Assembly: GCF_022539665.2 (NCBI RefSeq)
Contig: NC_081332.1
Span: 248,001-312,000 of the forward strand
DNA from: Daphnia carinata
Lineage: Eukaryota > Arthropoda > Branchiopoda > Diplostraca > Daphniidae
Direction: 5' to 3'
Length of the DNA: 64,000 nt
Shown: positions 20,294 through 29,244 of the stretch, one piece after another
Layout of the letters: each line of letters begins with the position of its first letter
Numbering within the stretch: the stretch's first letter is position 1
Notes under the pieces: generated by a model
Databases searched by the model: none
What the model saw: only the letters and a program-made list of their open reading frames with translations
Told to the model about the DNA's origin: nothing
Program-made: the position numbers and the translations under genes

Positions 20294-23200
20294 CGGCTGT
20301 CCCGGCAGTGCCCGGATTGCGAACGAGATTCCTAGCGGAATTTCAGTCGCAGCATTATGGCCGCTATCAAGAAGCTAGACTGCGGCAGCGTAAGCAGGGC
20401 ATCGAGGAATCGGGAGTAGAATACTTTTACGACGTAATCGACTTATGTCGTAAGGTGGATCCGGGGATGTCTAAGGAGGCAAAAGTAGACTATCTGTTTA
20501 GGGGGCTGAAGCCCACCTTGCTGGAGAAGATTTGGATAGTTAGCCCCAAAACGTCCGCAGAATTTTTGGCAGCCCTAAAATTGCACTCCGAGGCCTCGGA
20601 ATTAGCTAATCGACCCGACTGGGCCATTAGCGTCCTGGGCGCTGCGAAGGGTGGGGCACCACCCAAGCAAGATACGAAAGACGAGTTACGCGACTTAGTG
20701 CTTGAGTTAAAGGCGGAACTCGCTGAATTGAAGCGGGCAGCGGAGAAGATGAATGACAAAAAGAGGGAGCCGGCGCGCAAGCAGCCGGATGGGGGACGCG
20801 ACGACCCGCAGGAGGATAGAAAGGGGAGCCGGAAGGACGACCGAAGAGACGGGTCGCGACCAGATGGGGCAAACCGTGAGAAGAAGGTCGAAAGTCGCGA
20901 AGCCCGAGACAGCGATAGCATGAGCGTCGGGATGGTCTCGACCGACGAGGACGAAGCCCAGGAACCAACGGTCCTACTTATAGACTCCTCTCGTTTAATT
21001 ACGGAAACTGTAACCTGTCAGGGAGTGGATATTCGGGCCGTAATCGACACAGGCGCCGTGATATCGGTGGCGTCTCCTGATTTACAGCAGAGGCTACGGA
21101 GAGAACGGGTAGAGTGGGATGGGCCGTCGGTGGTGATGGTAAATGGTCAGAAGGCCCCTCCGTTAGGGGCTATGGAGTTAGAGATCGAGCACCAGGGCAA
21201 AAAGGCCAGCGGTCAAGTACTAGTACTCGAGATGAGAGGCATCGAGTTGCTGCTAGGGAATGATTTCCTTAGCCAGTTTAAAAGATTGCAAATTAACTAT
21301 GATGCGGAACGCCCGGAGTTGTTGCTAGGGAGCCTAGTGGAAGAGTTGGCCGAAGAGGCGGAGCGCAGATCGAGACCGAAGATAGTAGCCAAGAAAGCTA
21401 GAATGCTCCCTCCCCGGGCCATCGTGCCCGTAGAGATTGAACCTGCGAATTTGGGGGAAGCAACTTGGATGATTGAGCCCTCTGAGCATCTCTCGCGGGT
21501 TAAGGGAGTTACCACTGGGAAGGTGCTAGTGTCGGCTGACCCCCTACTCGATCGCGTGCTCATCGTAAATTGGGCTAGCCGCCAAACGTACTTGCGGGAG
21601 GGCACGGTGTTGGGCCAGATGGAGATCGTCGATTCCACGGTGGTACCCATTGAGGGAGCTGGGCAGCAGAATGGAGAGGAAGGGGCGGCTACCCCGCTAA
21701 CGCCCGAGGAGGTCCATCCCGACTCTTCGGAGACGGGGCACATCCCCCGCGAAGCCTTTAGAAAACAAGTTTCGACAGACCTCCCTGCCGCTGAAACTGA
21801 AAAGCTGGTGGACGTACTCGAGGAGTTCAACACCTGTTTTGCGTTGAGAGATGGTGAACTAGGGATGTGCCGAGAGGCTGAGCACCGCATTAACACGGGG
21901 ACCGCAGCACCCGTTCATCAACCACCCTACAAAAGCGCGTGGAAAGAAAGGGCAATAGTCCAGGAACAGGTCGACCAAATGCTAAAAAAAGGGGTGATCG
22001 AGCGCTCCAGCAGCCCCTGGGCCTCGCCTGTGGTTCTCGTGAAGAAAAAGGATGGAAGCTGGCGGTTTTGTGTCGACTATCGTCGGCTGAACTCCATCTC
22101 AGTGAGGGACGTGTACCCTTTGCCGAGAATTGAGGAGACGCTGTCGCGTATGGGAAATGCCTGTATTTTTAGCACCATCGACCTTGAGAGCGGGTACTGG
22201 CAGGTACCCCTCCACGAGGCCGACAAAGAAAAGACCGCGTTCGTTACCCCCGACGGCCTGTACCAGTTCCTGGTAATGCCGTTTGGGCTAGCTTCAGCCC
22301 CCGGAACCTTCCAACGGATGATGGATTTAGTCCTGGCCGGACTCAGGTGGTCGATCTGCCTCGTCTACCTGGATGACATCATTATCTACGCTTCCGGAGT
22401 GAGAGAACATTTAAGCCGAGTCCGCCAAGTTCTGACCGCCTTACAAAGTGCGGGCTTAAAGATCAAGCTAGTCAAGTGCCAGTTTGGAGCCAGTGAGATC
22501 AAAGCTCTTGGCCACGTAATCAGTGGGCTAGGTGTCCGCCCTGATCCCGACAAAATTAATGCCATTGTCAACTTTCCCGTTCCTTCCTATTTCAATAAAC
22601 CGAGCGAAAGGTTGAAATGCGTACGTAGCTTCGTTGGGTTGTGTTCTTATTACCGTAGGTTTATCCCTCAGTTCGCCCAGTCAGCAAAGCCGCTTACGGA
22701 CCTGTTTAAAAAAGGAGGTTGTTTTGCGTGGGAAGCACCCCAGGAAGCGAGTTTCTTTTCTTTGAAGCAGGCGTTGACTCGAGCTGCAATTTTAGCCTAC
22801 CCCGATTTTGATAGGCCTTTTGAAATTCACCCTGACGCTTGTGACTACGGCCTAGGGGCCGTACTGCTACAACGCTTCGATAATGTGGAGAGGCCGTTGG
22901 CCTACGCGAGTCGACTACTGTCTAAAAGTGAAAGTAACTATTCCATCACCGAGAAGGAGTGCTTAGCCTTGGTGTGGGCCGTGAAGAAGTTTCGCAGTTA
23001 CATCTGGGGCATGGAAACTTTGGTGGTAACCGACCACCACGCTCTTTGTTGGTTGTTGACAAAGAAGGACTTAGCAGGGCGCCTAGCCCGTTGGAGGCTC
23101 CAGCTCCAAGAATTCTTGCTACGCATCGTTCATCGGAACGGGAGATTACATTCCGACGCGGACGCTCTCTCTCGTTACCCGACGGACTCTCCGCAAGAAC

Positions 23201-23412
23201 TAGACGAAGATTTGCAGTGCATGGTTGCTGCCCTGAGTGTCGACCTGGAAGGCAAAAGTACGTTACAGTGCGCCCAGAAAAATGAGTGGAAGCTTGTATT
23301 TGCTGAATTGGAAAAGGGGAAACCATACCCCCAATATCGTCTTAGGGATGGACTGCTATATCGTGCAAAAGTCATGGAGGACGGTCTTCTCTTACGTCTG
23401 TGTGTTCCCTAA
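20125..23412 (+). CDS. pol: Element A Gag C-terminal half, protease, RT and RNase H
   Basis: A 1,095-codon open frame; the coding part starts near 20188, and no ATG marks its beginning. Order: rest of capsid (about residues 22-170), which contains an Ala/Val/Pro-rich stretch near residues 48-63; a charged Lys/Arg/Asp-rich linker in place of a zinc knuckle; aspartic protease with DTGA at 308-311; reverse transcriptase with YLDD at 748-751; RNase H whose first catalytic Asp is near residue 904 in PDACDYG. Gag runs into Pol with no stop or frameshift. The frame ends at TAA (23410-23412) in the middle of Pol, between RNase H and integrase. The integrase continues in the same frame after this stop, so the TAA is a nonsense mutation rather than a natural end. 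Confidence 0.93.
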   Translation: MVGALREYCSVQPLGEYREGRNFGMHLDGAARKWFLCSGAPTDWEDTPAVAAAPGVAAVPAVPGLRTRFLAEFQSQHYGRYQEARLRQRKQGIEESGVEYFYDVIDLCRKVDPGMSKEAKVDYLFRGLKPTLLEKIWIVSPKTSAEFLAALKLHSEASELANRPDWAISVLGAAKGGAPPKQDTKDELRDLVLELKAELAELKRAAEKMNDKKREPARKQPDGGRDDPQEDRKGSRKDDRRDGSRPDGANREKKVESREARDSDSMSVGMVSTDEDEAQEPTVLLIDSSRLITETVTCQGVDIRAVIDTGAVISVASPDLQQRLRRERVEWDGPSVVMVNGQKAPPLGAMELEIEHQGKKASGQVLVLEMRGIELLLGNDFLSQFKRLQINYDAERPELLLGSLVEELAEEAERRSRPKIVAKKARMLPPRAIVPVEIEPANLGEATWMIEPSEHLSRVKGVTTGKVLVSADPLLDRVLIVNWASRQTYLREGTVLGQMEIVDSTVVPIEGAGQQNGEEGAATPLTPEEVHPDSSETGHIPREAFRKQVSTDLPAAETEKLVDVLEEFNTCFALRDGELGMCREAEHRINTGTAAPVHQPPYKSAWKERAIVQEQVDQMLKKGVIERSSSPWASPVVLVKKKDGSWRFCVDYRRLNSISVRDVYPLPRIEETLSRMGNACIFSTIDLESGYWQVPLHEADKEKTAFVTPDGLYQFLVMPFGLASAPGTFQRMMDLVLAGLRWSICLVYLDDIIIYASGVREHLSRVRQVLTALQSAGLKIKLVKCQFGASEIKALGHVISGLGVRPDPDKINAIVNFPVPSYFNKPSERLKCVRSFVGLCSYYRRFIPQFAQSAKPLTDLFKKGGCFAWEAPQEASFFSLKQALTRAAILAYPDFDRPFEIHPDACDYGLGAVLLQRFDNVERPLAYASRLLSKSESNYSITEKECLALVWAVKKFRSYIWGMETLVVTDHHALCWLLTKKDLAGRLARWRLQLQEFLLRIVHRNGRLHSDADALSRYPTDSPQELDEDLQCMVAALSVDLEGKSTLQCAQKNEWKLVFAELEKGKPYPQYRLRDGLLYRAKVMEDGLLLRLCVP

Positions 23413-23427
23413 CCCTTCAGAGAAGAA

Positions 23428-26400
23428 GTGATGCGTGCTTGTCATCACGACATTACTGCTGGCCACTTGGGACTCACGCGGACACTACACAAGATCCAGG
23501 CCCGGTATTATTGGCCAGGCATGGGAGAGGATATCCGTGATTTCCTGCGGAAGTGTCGCGAGTGTCAATCGCGCAAGCCGGTATACCAGCGTCCGGCTGG
23601 ATTCATGGAAATCCAGCAAAGTGAGCGTCCCTTCGAGAGACTGGGGATGGACATTTTAGGTCCCTTCCCTCTGTCAAAAACCGGTAATACCAACATCATT
23701 GTTGCCGTTGACTACGTTACTAAGTGGGCAGAGACTAAAGCCCTGCCGAGAGCAGACGCCGCAGAGGTGGCTGACTTTTTGGTGAAAAATGTGTTGTTAC
23801 GGCATGGAGCCCCTCGTAAATTGACAACCGACCAAGGGCGCTGCTTTATGGCGGAGGTGACGCAGAAGGTGCTACAGGCGATGGAAACCAACCATACGCC
23901 CACCACAGCATACCGGCCCCAGGCGAATGGGTTGGTCGAGCGGCTAAATCATACTCTAGCCGATATGCTATCTATGTACGTTAGTGCGGATCACCGGGAT
24001 TGGGATGAATCCTTACCGTTTGTAACCTTCGCCTACAATACCAGCCGCCAGGAAAGCACGGGGAGGACCCCTTTTTACCTCGTCTATGGAAGGGAGGCTT
24101 TCCTCCCTATCGACGGTGCCTTGGGTTCCGACCCCAATCTTGTTCCTCCTCGCGACCGGGACCCCACGGAATGGGCCTTGGAAAGGTTACAACGAGCGCG
24201 TCAGGACGTACAGAGGCTGAGCGCTGCCGCACATAAAAAGCAGAAGGTGCGGTACGACGAGGGACGCCGAGAAGCCCCGACTTACCTGCCTGGTGAAGAG
24301 GTATTAATTTACAAACCGATCCGGAAGGTAGGGAAGTCGGAGAAGCTTCTGCATCGCTGGTTTGGGCCGTACACGGTTGTGCGCCAAACCACTCCCAGCA
24401 ACTATGAGGTCAAGCTCGGCAAGTCCCCAAGATCCGAAATTGTACATGTGGAACGGATCAAGCCTTTCGTCGACTATGTGAGTCCTAGGCCCCAGGTGCA
24501 AGTCACCAGTGCTATGGGCATCGGCGATCAACCAGGGGAGACTTCTCCGCGTCGCCGACCCCGGGCCCACACTGAAAACCGGGCACCCGAACAACCACCG
24601 GAGCAGCCACCGCTCGCGGAGTCCACCCTTCCGCGATCGGCCACCCCGCCCGATGGAGAGGGAGGTGGAGGCCTCCGACGTTCCGCGAGGATCCGGGCGG
24701 CCAGAAAAACATTCCTGTTGACCTTCCCGCTCCTGCTTATCCTCACGGTGATAGGGGAGTTTAAGCATGCCTCAACTAAAGAAGTAGTGGCTTATCAAGG
24801 AGTGATCTTTAAATCCGAGGGGGAAGTGTCGTTCTCCGACTCCGAATGGGTCGTGGCCACCGACCTTACGTTCGACCACCTGACAACCATGATGAAGACC
24901 TTACACGAGTGGCTCGAGGTGAAAGTGGATACTATGGCTAATCGTCATAATGGCCCTAGAGACAAATTTAAGCTGACGCTACAACAACATGTGAAGGGGA
25001 GGGCCCTAGTAGAGTTAGGGAAGTTACGGCGTTGTAGCCAACGTTTTAGTGACCTAAAAACAGCCGTTAACCTGCAAGCAGCGAGGCGGAAGCGAGGATT
25101 AATTGACGGAAGTGGTAAAGTACTCAATTGGCTCTTCGGAGTGTCCACGCAGGAGGACCTCGAACATGTCCATGGTCGCCTGGAAAAATTGTCCACGGAG
25201 ACTACCTCAATAGTGCATGCTTTGGAAATCCACGCATCTCTCATAAATGAGACATTGTGGGAAACGAAAGCAGTAGCTGATGCTGTGAATGAGCTACAGA
25301 CTGCTTTCGCGCAAATCGAGAGAGAAACCTGGATATTAGACCAAAAAATTGAAGGAGTCGCCCGAGAAATGGAGACATATTGGATAGCAATCACGAGAGT
25401 GGAGGATGCTTCTCGGCAGGTGGAGTCCGCCCTCGCCTGGCTTGATGAAGAACTGAACAGCTTTTCGGTTGGCATAGCTACTATGTCCATGGGGCGGCTT
25501 CCGGTTACTCTTTTTCCTCCATTACAAGTGCAAGCGGTGCTGAAGGAAATCAAGGCGGTTCTACCTCCAGGCTGGTCGTTGAGCCCATCCATCCAGAACG
25601 GGGATATCTGGAAGGTGTACACGGAAGCGAAAGTGGTTGTAGCCACCGTAGGTAACTACCTCCGCATTTTCATGCACTTACCCGTGTTCGAATTCCCTTT
25701 CAGATTTACGCTGTATGAGGTCATCAGCTTGCCGCGTCCCATCGGTAATGCCACGCTAGGTGCTCAGTTTGAGCCCCTTCCCCCATTTCTTGCCGTGGCC
25801 GGTGATAGTCAGGCTTTTGTGGAATTGTCGGTGTCCGACTCTGCCCGCTGTGTGACCTCCCCTACGTCCATCTGCCCAATCAGCCGAGCAGTAAATAGGA
25901 AACACCGGGAGCCAAGTTGCGCAATGGCGCTGTTTCTGAAGGACGAGGTGCGAAGCCGCCTTCACTGCAAAACTAAGCTTTCGCCCTGGAGAGGCCAACA
26001 AACGGTGTATCTAGGTCACCGTAGGTGGGGTTATTCCACGACACAAGAGATGACTATAACGTTCACCTGTCCACACGAACGCGGGAGACCGAACACCGTT
26101 ATTAAGAAAGAAGCGTTTGATGTCTTCGAGGTACCAATGTCGTGTTCTGCACATACGGACGATTGGATTTTTCAAGCAAGCTTCAGAAAAAATGTCAAAC
26201 ATGCACTCAGCAACAACACTCTACCGACTATGACGCAGCTCGAAAATTTGGGTCCACTTCTAACGGAGACTGCCGAAGAAGAAACTACATCGCCCGACGA
26301 AAAAAATGGTGCGCCTAAGAAGCTCCTACTATCGCGCCGCGCTAAGTTTCAGAGCCGCATTTCACTCATGGGTGAACACTTGCGCGTGATTGAAGAGGAA

Positions 26401-26619
26401 GAGAAAGCAAGAGTGGCTATGGAGTTCGACCGCTCCGTCGGGTTCCGATATCCCTACGAAATAGTTGTCGCGATAGCCGGGTTGTTGCTGGGCTTTGGGA
26501 CTTTGTTATTTTTCGGCCGGCGTGCATATCAGTTGTCGCTCGCCAGCGTTACCCAACGCATAGTCGATCTAGAAAGCCGACTAGCTGTACACGAGGCAGA
26601 TGTAGAAGGGCGACTGTAG
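23428..26619 (+). CDS. Element A integrase fused in frame to an F-type envelope protein
   Basis: The same frame as the preceding Pol, from an internal ATG, 1,063 codons. Integrase: HHCC zinc region (about residues 5-53), catalytic core with D75, D135 and E171 (DDx35E) and a C-terminal Gypsy domain. From residue about 428 a hydrophobic stretch (FLLTFPLLLILTVIG) looks like a signal peptide and starts an envelope region of about 635 residues. Furin-like RRKR at 553-556 is followed by GLIDGSGKVLNWLFGV, which resembles errantivirus and baculovirus F fusion peptides. A transmembrane segment lies at about 1012-1030 with a short tail. No stop separates integrase from Env. Env may be made from a spliced RNA or released by signal peptidase; the sequence does not decide. 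Confidence 0.9.
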   Translation: MMRACHHDITAGHLGLTRTLHKIQARYYWPGMGEDIRDFLRKCRECQSRKPVYQRPAGFMEIQQSERPFERLGMDILGPFPLSKTGNTNIIVAVDYVTKWAETKALPRADAAEVADFLVKNVLLRHGAPRKLTTDQGRCFMAEVTQKVLQAMETNHTPTTAYRPQANGLVERLNHTLADMLSMYVSADHRDWDESLPFVTFAYNTSRQESTGRTPFYLVYGREAFLPIDGALGSDPNLVPPRDRDPTEWALERLQRARQDVQRLSAAAHKKQKVRYDEGRREAPTYLPGEEVLIYKPIRKVGKSEKLLHRWFGPYTVVRQTTPSNYEVKLGKSPRSEIVHVERIKPFVDYVSPRPQVQVTSAMGIGDQPGETSPRRRPRAHTENRAPEQPPEQPPLAESTLPRSATPPDGEGGGGLRRSARIRAARKTFLLTFPLLLILTVIGEFKHASTKEVVAYQGVIFKSEGEVSFSDSEWVVATDLTFDHLTTMMKTLHEWLEVKVDTMANRHNGPRDKFKLTLQQHVKGRALVELGKLRRCSQRFSDLKTAVNLQAARRKRGLIDGSGKVLNWLFGVSTQEDLEHVHGRLEKLSTETTSIVHALEIHASLINETLWETKAVADAVNELQTAFAQIERETWILDQKIEGVAREMETYWIAITRVEDASRQVESALAWLDEELNSFSVGIATMSMGRLPVTLFPPLQVQAVLKEIKAVLPPGWSLSPSIQNGDIWKVYTEAKVVVATVGNYLRIFMHLPVFEFPFRFTLYEVISLPRPIGNATLGAQFEPLPPFLAVAGDSQAFVELSVSDSARCVTSPTSICPISRAVNRKHREPSCAMALFLKDEVRSRLHCKTKLSPWRGQQTVYLGHRRWGYSTTQEMTITFTCPHERGRPNTVIKKEAFDVFEVPMSCSAHTDDWIFQASFRKNVKHALSNNTLPTMTQLENLGPLLTETAEEETTSPDEKNGAPKKLLLSRRAKFQSRISLMGEHLRVIEEEEKARVAMEFDRSVGFRYPYEIVVAIAGLLLGFGTLLFFGRRAYQLSLASVTQRIVDLESRLAVHEADVEGRL

Positions 26620-26843
26620 TTCGACCCTCCAAATACAGAAAAACTTTGTTTAGTCTCGCTTCGTGTCGTTATTATTATGTTTACCCCTTTTATTCCCTTA
26701 TATGTAGTCTGCCCGATACTTGATGTGTAGTTTTTCTGCTGTTAAAGGTAGCGTCGTGCATTTGTTTTACGTCATGTAGGTCTAGGTCTTCGCCCGTCTA
26801 GTTTCTGCCCGCGGGACAATGCGATCGGGACGAGTCGCAGGCT

Positions 26844-26854
26844 GAGGAGGGGGA
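26844..26854 (+). other. Polypurine tract, element A
   Basis: GAGGAGGGGGA directly before the 3' LTR TGTA. The 26620-26843 stretch between env and the PPT is an untranslated tail with no gene seen. Confidence 0.85.
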
Positions 26855-27248
26855 TGTAGCGAATGATTTCTTGCTAGTTCAAGAAACACGAGAGTGGCGT
26901 GGGAGAGAGCTTCCACGCCCGTTCTCACCCTCCGTTATGGCTGTAACGGAGAGACTCACCATCCGTTGGAGATGATCCTCTTTCTCCATCCGATCGCTTA
27001 AGCCTTGGATGGACGGAACATGCGGCCACGGGAAATAGCCCGGGCAGAGTAGTGGGGGCAGTCAGTCTTTTGGTGTTAATCAGTCCAGTTAGTCGATTTG
27101 TGTTGGTCTATGTGTTTTAACGTGCGCGCTTCTACCCTTAGTGTATCCAGTTTTTCTCCCTTGTAATGTTATCTTCCTAGTGACATACTGTGTGTAGTTG
27201 GTTGATCGAAGCCCTCTAATAAACGTTTTTCCCAGATCGCTCGTTACA
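26855..27248 (+). repeat. Element A 3' LTR (complete, 394 bp)
   Basis: TGTAGCGA...TCGTTACA ends form a near-perfect inverted repeat. The polyadenylation signal AATAAA lies at 27218-27223. The first 99 bp, absent from the 5' LTR, hold two hairpins: GGCGTGG/CCACGCC near 26897-26920 and CTCCGTTA/TAACGGAG at 26930-26951. Confidence 0.93.
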
Positions 27249-27252
27249 ATAT
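27249..27252. repeat. Target-site duplication of element A, right copy
   Basis: ATAT, followed by the continuation of tRNA unit 17. Confidence 0.8.
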
Positions 27253-27355
27253 TCTATAATTCAAATATTGTGCATACATGCCCAATGCTGGGAATGTTTA
27301 TTGAAAAAAGGCTTACGGTTCATTGTTACTCGAGTAAAATTGTAATCAGTTTGTG

Positions 27356-27437
27356 GACGAGGTGACCGAGCGGTTAAGGTGATGGACTGCTAATCCATTG
27401 TGCATTGCACGCGTGGGTTCGAATCCCATCTTCGTCG
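27356..27437 (+). tRNA. tRNA-Ser (GCT), unit 17
   Basis: Same 82-nt sequence as unit 1. It is separated from its unit's Lys gene by element A. Confidence 0.95.
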
Positions 27438-27551
27438 TGATCATTTAATCCTCCAATTGATACCGAAATTTATGGAATACTTACGAAATTATAATCGCAA
27501 TAAAACCGTTGGTTTCTTCGTGAAACTTACAGGGTCGAACTTATATTACAT

Positions 27552-27623
27552 GGTTACATGGTGTAATGGTTAGCACTTCAGACTTTGACTCTGAAAATCT
27601 GAGTTCGATTCTAAGTAGGACCT
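27552..27623 (+). pseudogene. tRNA-Gln (TTG) pseudogene, unit 17
   Basis: Anticodon TTG, but the acceptor GGTTACA has two mismatches against TAGGACC, the T-stem CTGAG faces CTAAG with one mismatch, and the loop-side strand is also changed. Probably not functional. Confidence 0.75.
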
Positions 27624-27662
27624 GAGACAGTGAAGCCAACGACAAACATTTTTGAACACTAC

Positions 27663-28415
27663 TGTAACGAAGCCGAATATACTACTTTAACTTTTTCTCG
27701 CTTTTGCTTCAGTAGTGAATACAAGTCTGGGCACGACAATTGCAACACTATGTACGCAGTGCAGCTGACCCAAATGAACACCTGCAGCTGACTCACGCAG
27801 ACGATACGCCCCAACACCACGCCACATCGAACGGCATCCTCTGATTGGCTGCACGCGTGAGTTACACAAGCTCCGCCCAATCACGCCACTTTTGCAAGAT
27901 GCAAAGTTTCGTGATGAACCCAGCTATTGATGAAGATCAGACAAGTAGTTGCAGCCGAGACAAGTAGTTGCAGCCGAGACAAGTAGTTGCCTTAAGCCTA
28001 TCTTCCTTGCCTTATTGAGTAGTATTGTGTCTTAGTTAATGTTTCCATACTTAAACCTTGAATAAAATCTCGTTCTCGTCCCAAGGTTTTCGGACATTGT
28101 TGTCCACTCTAAAGTGTCTGAACTCTTGTCGTGTACCGCTTGTGTAGAAGCCGAATTCCAAGTTCGCCTTGTGTCGTTTCTCTTCCATTCTTTCACTCGT
28201 GAGTTCACGGTAAGACCCCCTGGTTATTTGTTCTTTCTTTTAACTGTTTCCTCAAATGTTCCTTCTTATCTGTTACTCTCTTATCTTTTTAATTCTTGTA
28301 TCTTAGCTATAATAAACACAGACGTCATTGTGGGTAAAAACGCCTCTGAGTTCAATATCATTTTATTGTCTTAATTCCGTAAAGTTCATCTTCCCACACG
28401 GGAAGATGCTTTACA
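27663..28415 (+). repeat. Element B 5' LTR
   Basis: Begins TGTAACGAAG and ends CTTTACA, giving TGTAA/TTACA ends. AATAAA signals lie at 28061-28066 and near 28310. No second copy is seen in the window, so the 3' end is inferred from these terminal bases and the PBS. Confidence 0.75.
27942..27992. repeat. 19-bp tandem repeat in the element B LTR
   Basis: ACAAGTAGTTGCAGCCGAG occurs about 2.7 times in a row. Short tandem repeats in U3 are often enhancer elements; that role is inferred. Confidence 0.8.
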
Positions 28416-28418
28416 TTA

Positions 28419-28436
28419 TGGTGGCAGCGGTTTCTC
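28419..28436 (+). other. Primer-binding site, element B
   Basis: TGGTGGCAGCGG three bases after the LTR end. It shares the first six bases with the element A site. The primer tRNA is not identified. Confidence 0.55.
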
Positions 28437-28449
28437 GAACTCAACCACA

Positions 28450-29244
28450 ATGACGGATGATGTTATTTCTGGCGGACATAGGATACCTCGCACGCCTGTA
28501 AGCACCCCCCTTGTTCCCCTAACGCCAGTGGTACAAATAACCGACGAAACAGTTGCTAAGTTAATTGATTTTGAGAAACTATCAGGTCGTTCTACGTCCA
28601 CGTTAGATAAGTTTCAGGGCTGTAAAGCGTCAGAAGCAGACACTGAGGCCGTTAAGAAATCTGCTTCCCCTGTTTTGAAACCTGAAGTGCAGACAGATAA
28701 TACTCAGTTACGTAAATTACGGTCGAATCCTGCTTATGAGGAAGTCGCTCCGTTCGTTAAACCCACCAATAAACAAACTGGTACACGTGCTAAGTCTACT
28801 GCCGCTTCCACTCAACGTCCACGATCGGTTTATGCTAAGTTCTTTTCTCGTCTTGCTCCTCCAAAATCACCTACGAAAAGCGAATCAAAGGCTAGTCTCC
28901 TCTCGAGTACTCTTTTAAGCTTCTTTCAAAAGAAAAGCCCAGTGAATGGACGATCACCTCAACTTGAGTCTCCATCACCTATACCACGAGATCCAGAGCA
29001 ATCCATCCACAGTATTTCCGACGCCGTCGAGTCCAATTCCGTCCCTGATATTAGCACTCAAGTGCCTGAAGGAGAGGGTGTTGGACTTCCAGTCACACGA
29101 CCCGAAAATTTGGGACCAGCTGAACCGGCTACTGAACGATTTCGGGCTGAGGGACCGCCCCCTGGGCAAACCGCAGTTGCTGACGGACGTGGAGACGCCG
29201 ACAATATTCCTGAAATACTTAGCTGTGATTCAGCGGGCAGATAA
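28450..29244 (+). CDS. Element B first ORF (unknown, pre-gag)
   Basis: 264 residues from the first ATG after the PBS. Pro/Ser/Thr/Lys-rich with no recognised domain; the first half is hydrophilic (PLVPLTPVVQITDE). It overlaps the 28946 frame by about 300 bp. It could be an N-terminal Gag (matrix-like) segment or a separate protein. Its position makes it the first translated ORF of the genomic RNA. Confidence 0.6.
   Translation: MTDDVISGGHRIPRTPVSTPLVPLTPVVQITDETVAKLIDFEKLSGRSTSTLDKFQGCKASEADTEAVKKSASPVLKPEVQTDNTQLRKLRSNPAYEEVAPFVKPTNKQTGTRAKSTAASTQRPRSVYAKFFSRLAPPKSPTKSESKASLLSSTLLSFFQKKSPVNGRSPQLESPSPIPRDPEQSIHSISDAVESNSVPDISTQVPEGEGVGLPVTRPENLGPAEPATERFRAEGPPPGQTAVADGRGDADNIPEILSCDSAGR

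Larger units (their letters stand above)
18781..27248 (+). mobile_element. Gypsy-type LTR retrotransposon with envelope (element A)
   Basis: An 8.5-kb element inserted in tRNA unit 17. Order: truncated 5' LTR, PBS, leader, gag, protease, RT, RNase H, integrase, F-type env, PPT, 3' LTR. Protease-RT-RNase H-integrase is the Gypsy/Ty3 order. An envelope with a furin-like site and fusion-peptide-like segment is typical of errantivirus-like Gypsy members. The LTRs differ at about six of 295 aligned positions by eye, so the insertion is fairly recent but not new. One frameshift in gag and one stop in pol make this copy defective by itself. Confidence 0.95.
27253..27662. repeat. Continuation of tRNA unit 17 (Ser and Gln part)
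   Basis: Resumes the unit exactly where element A interrupted it and ends at CACTAC, where element B begins. Confidence 0.93.

Noticed and set aside
19076..28436. PBS of elements A or B matching a tRNA of the array
   Set aside because: TGGTGG-type sites do not complement the 3' ends of the array's Met, Lys, Ser or Gln tRNAs.
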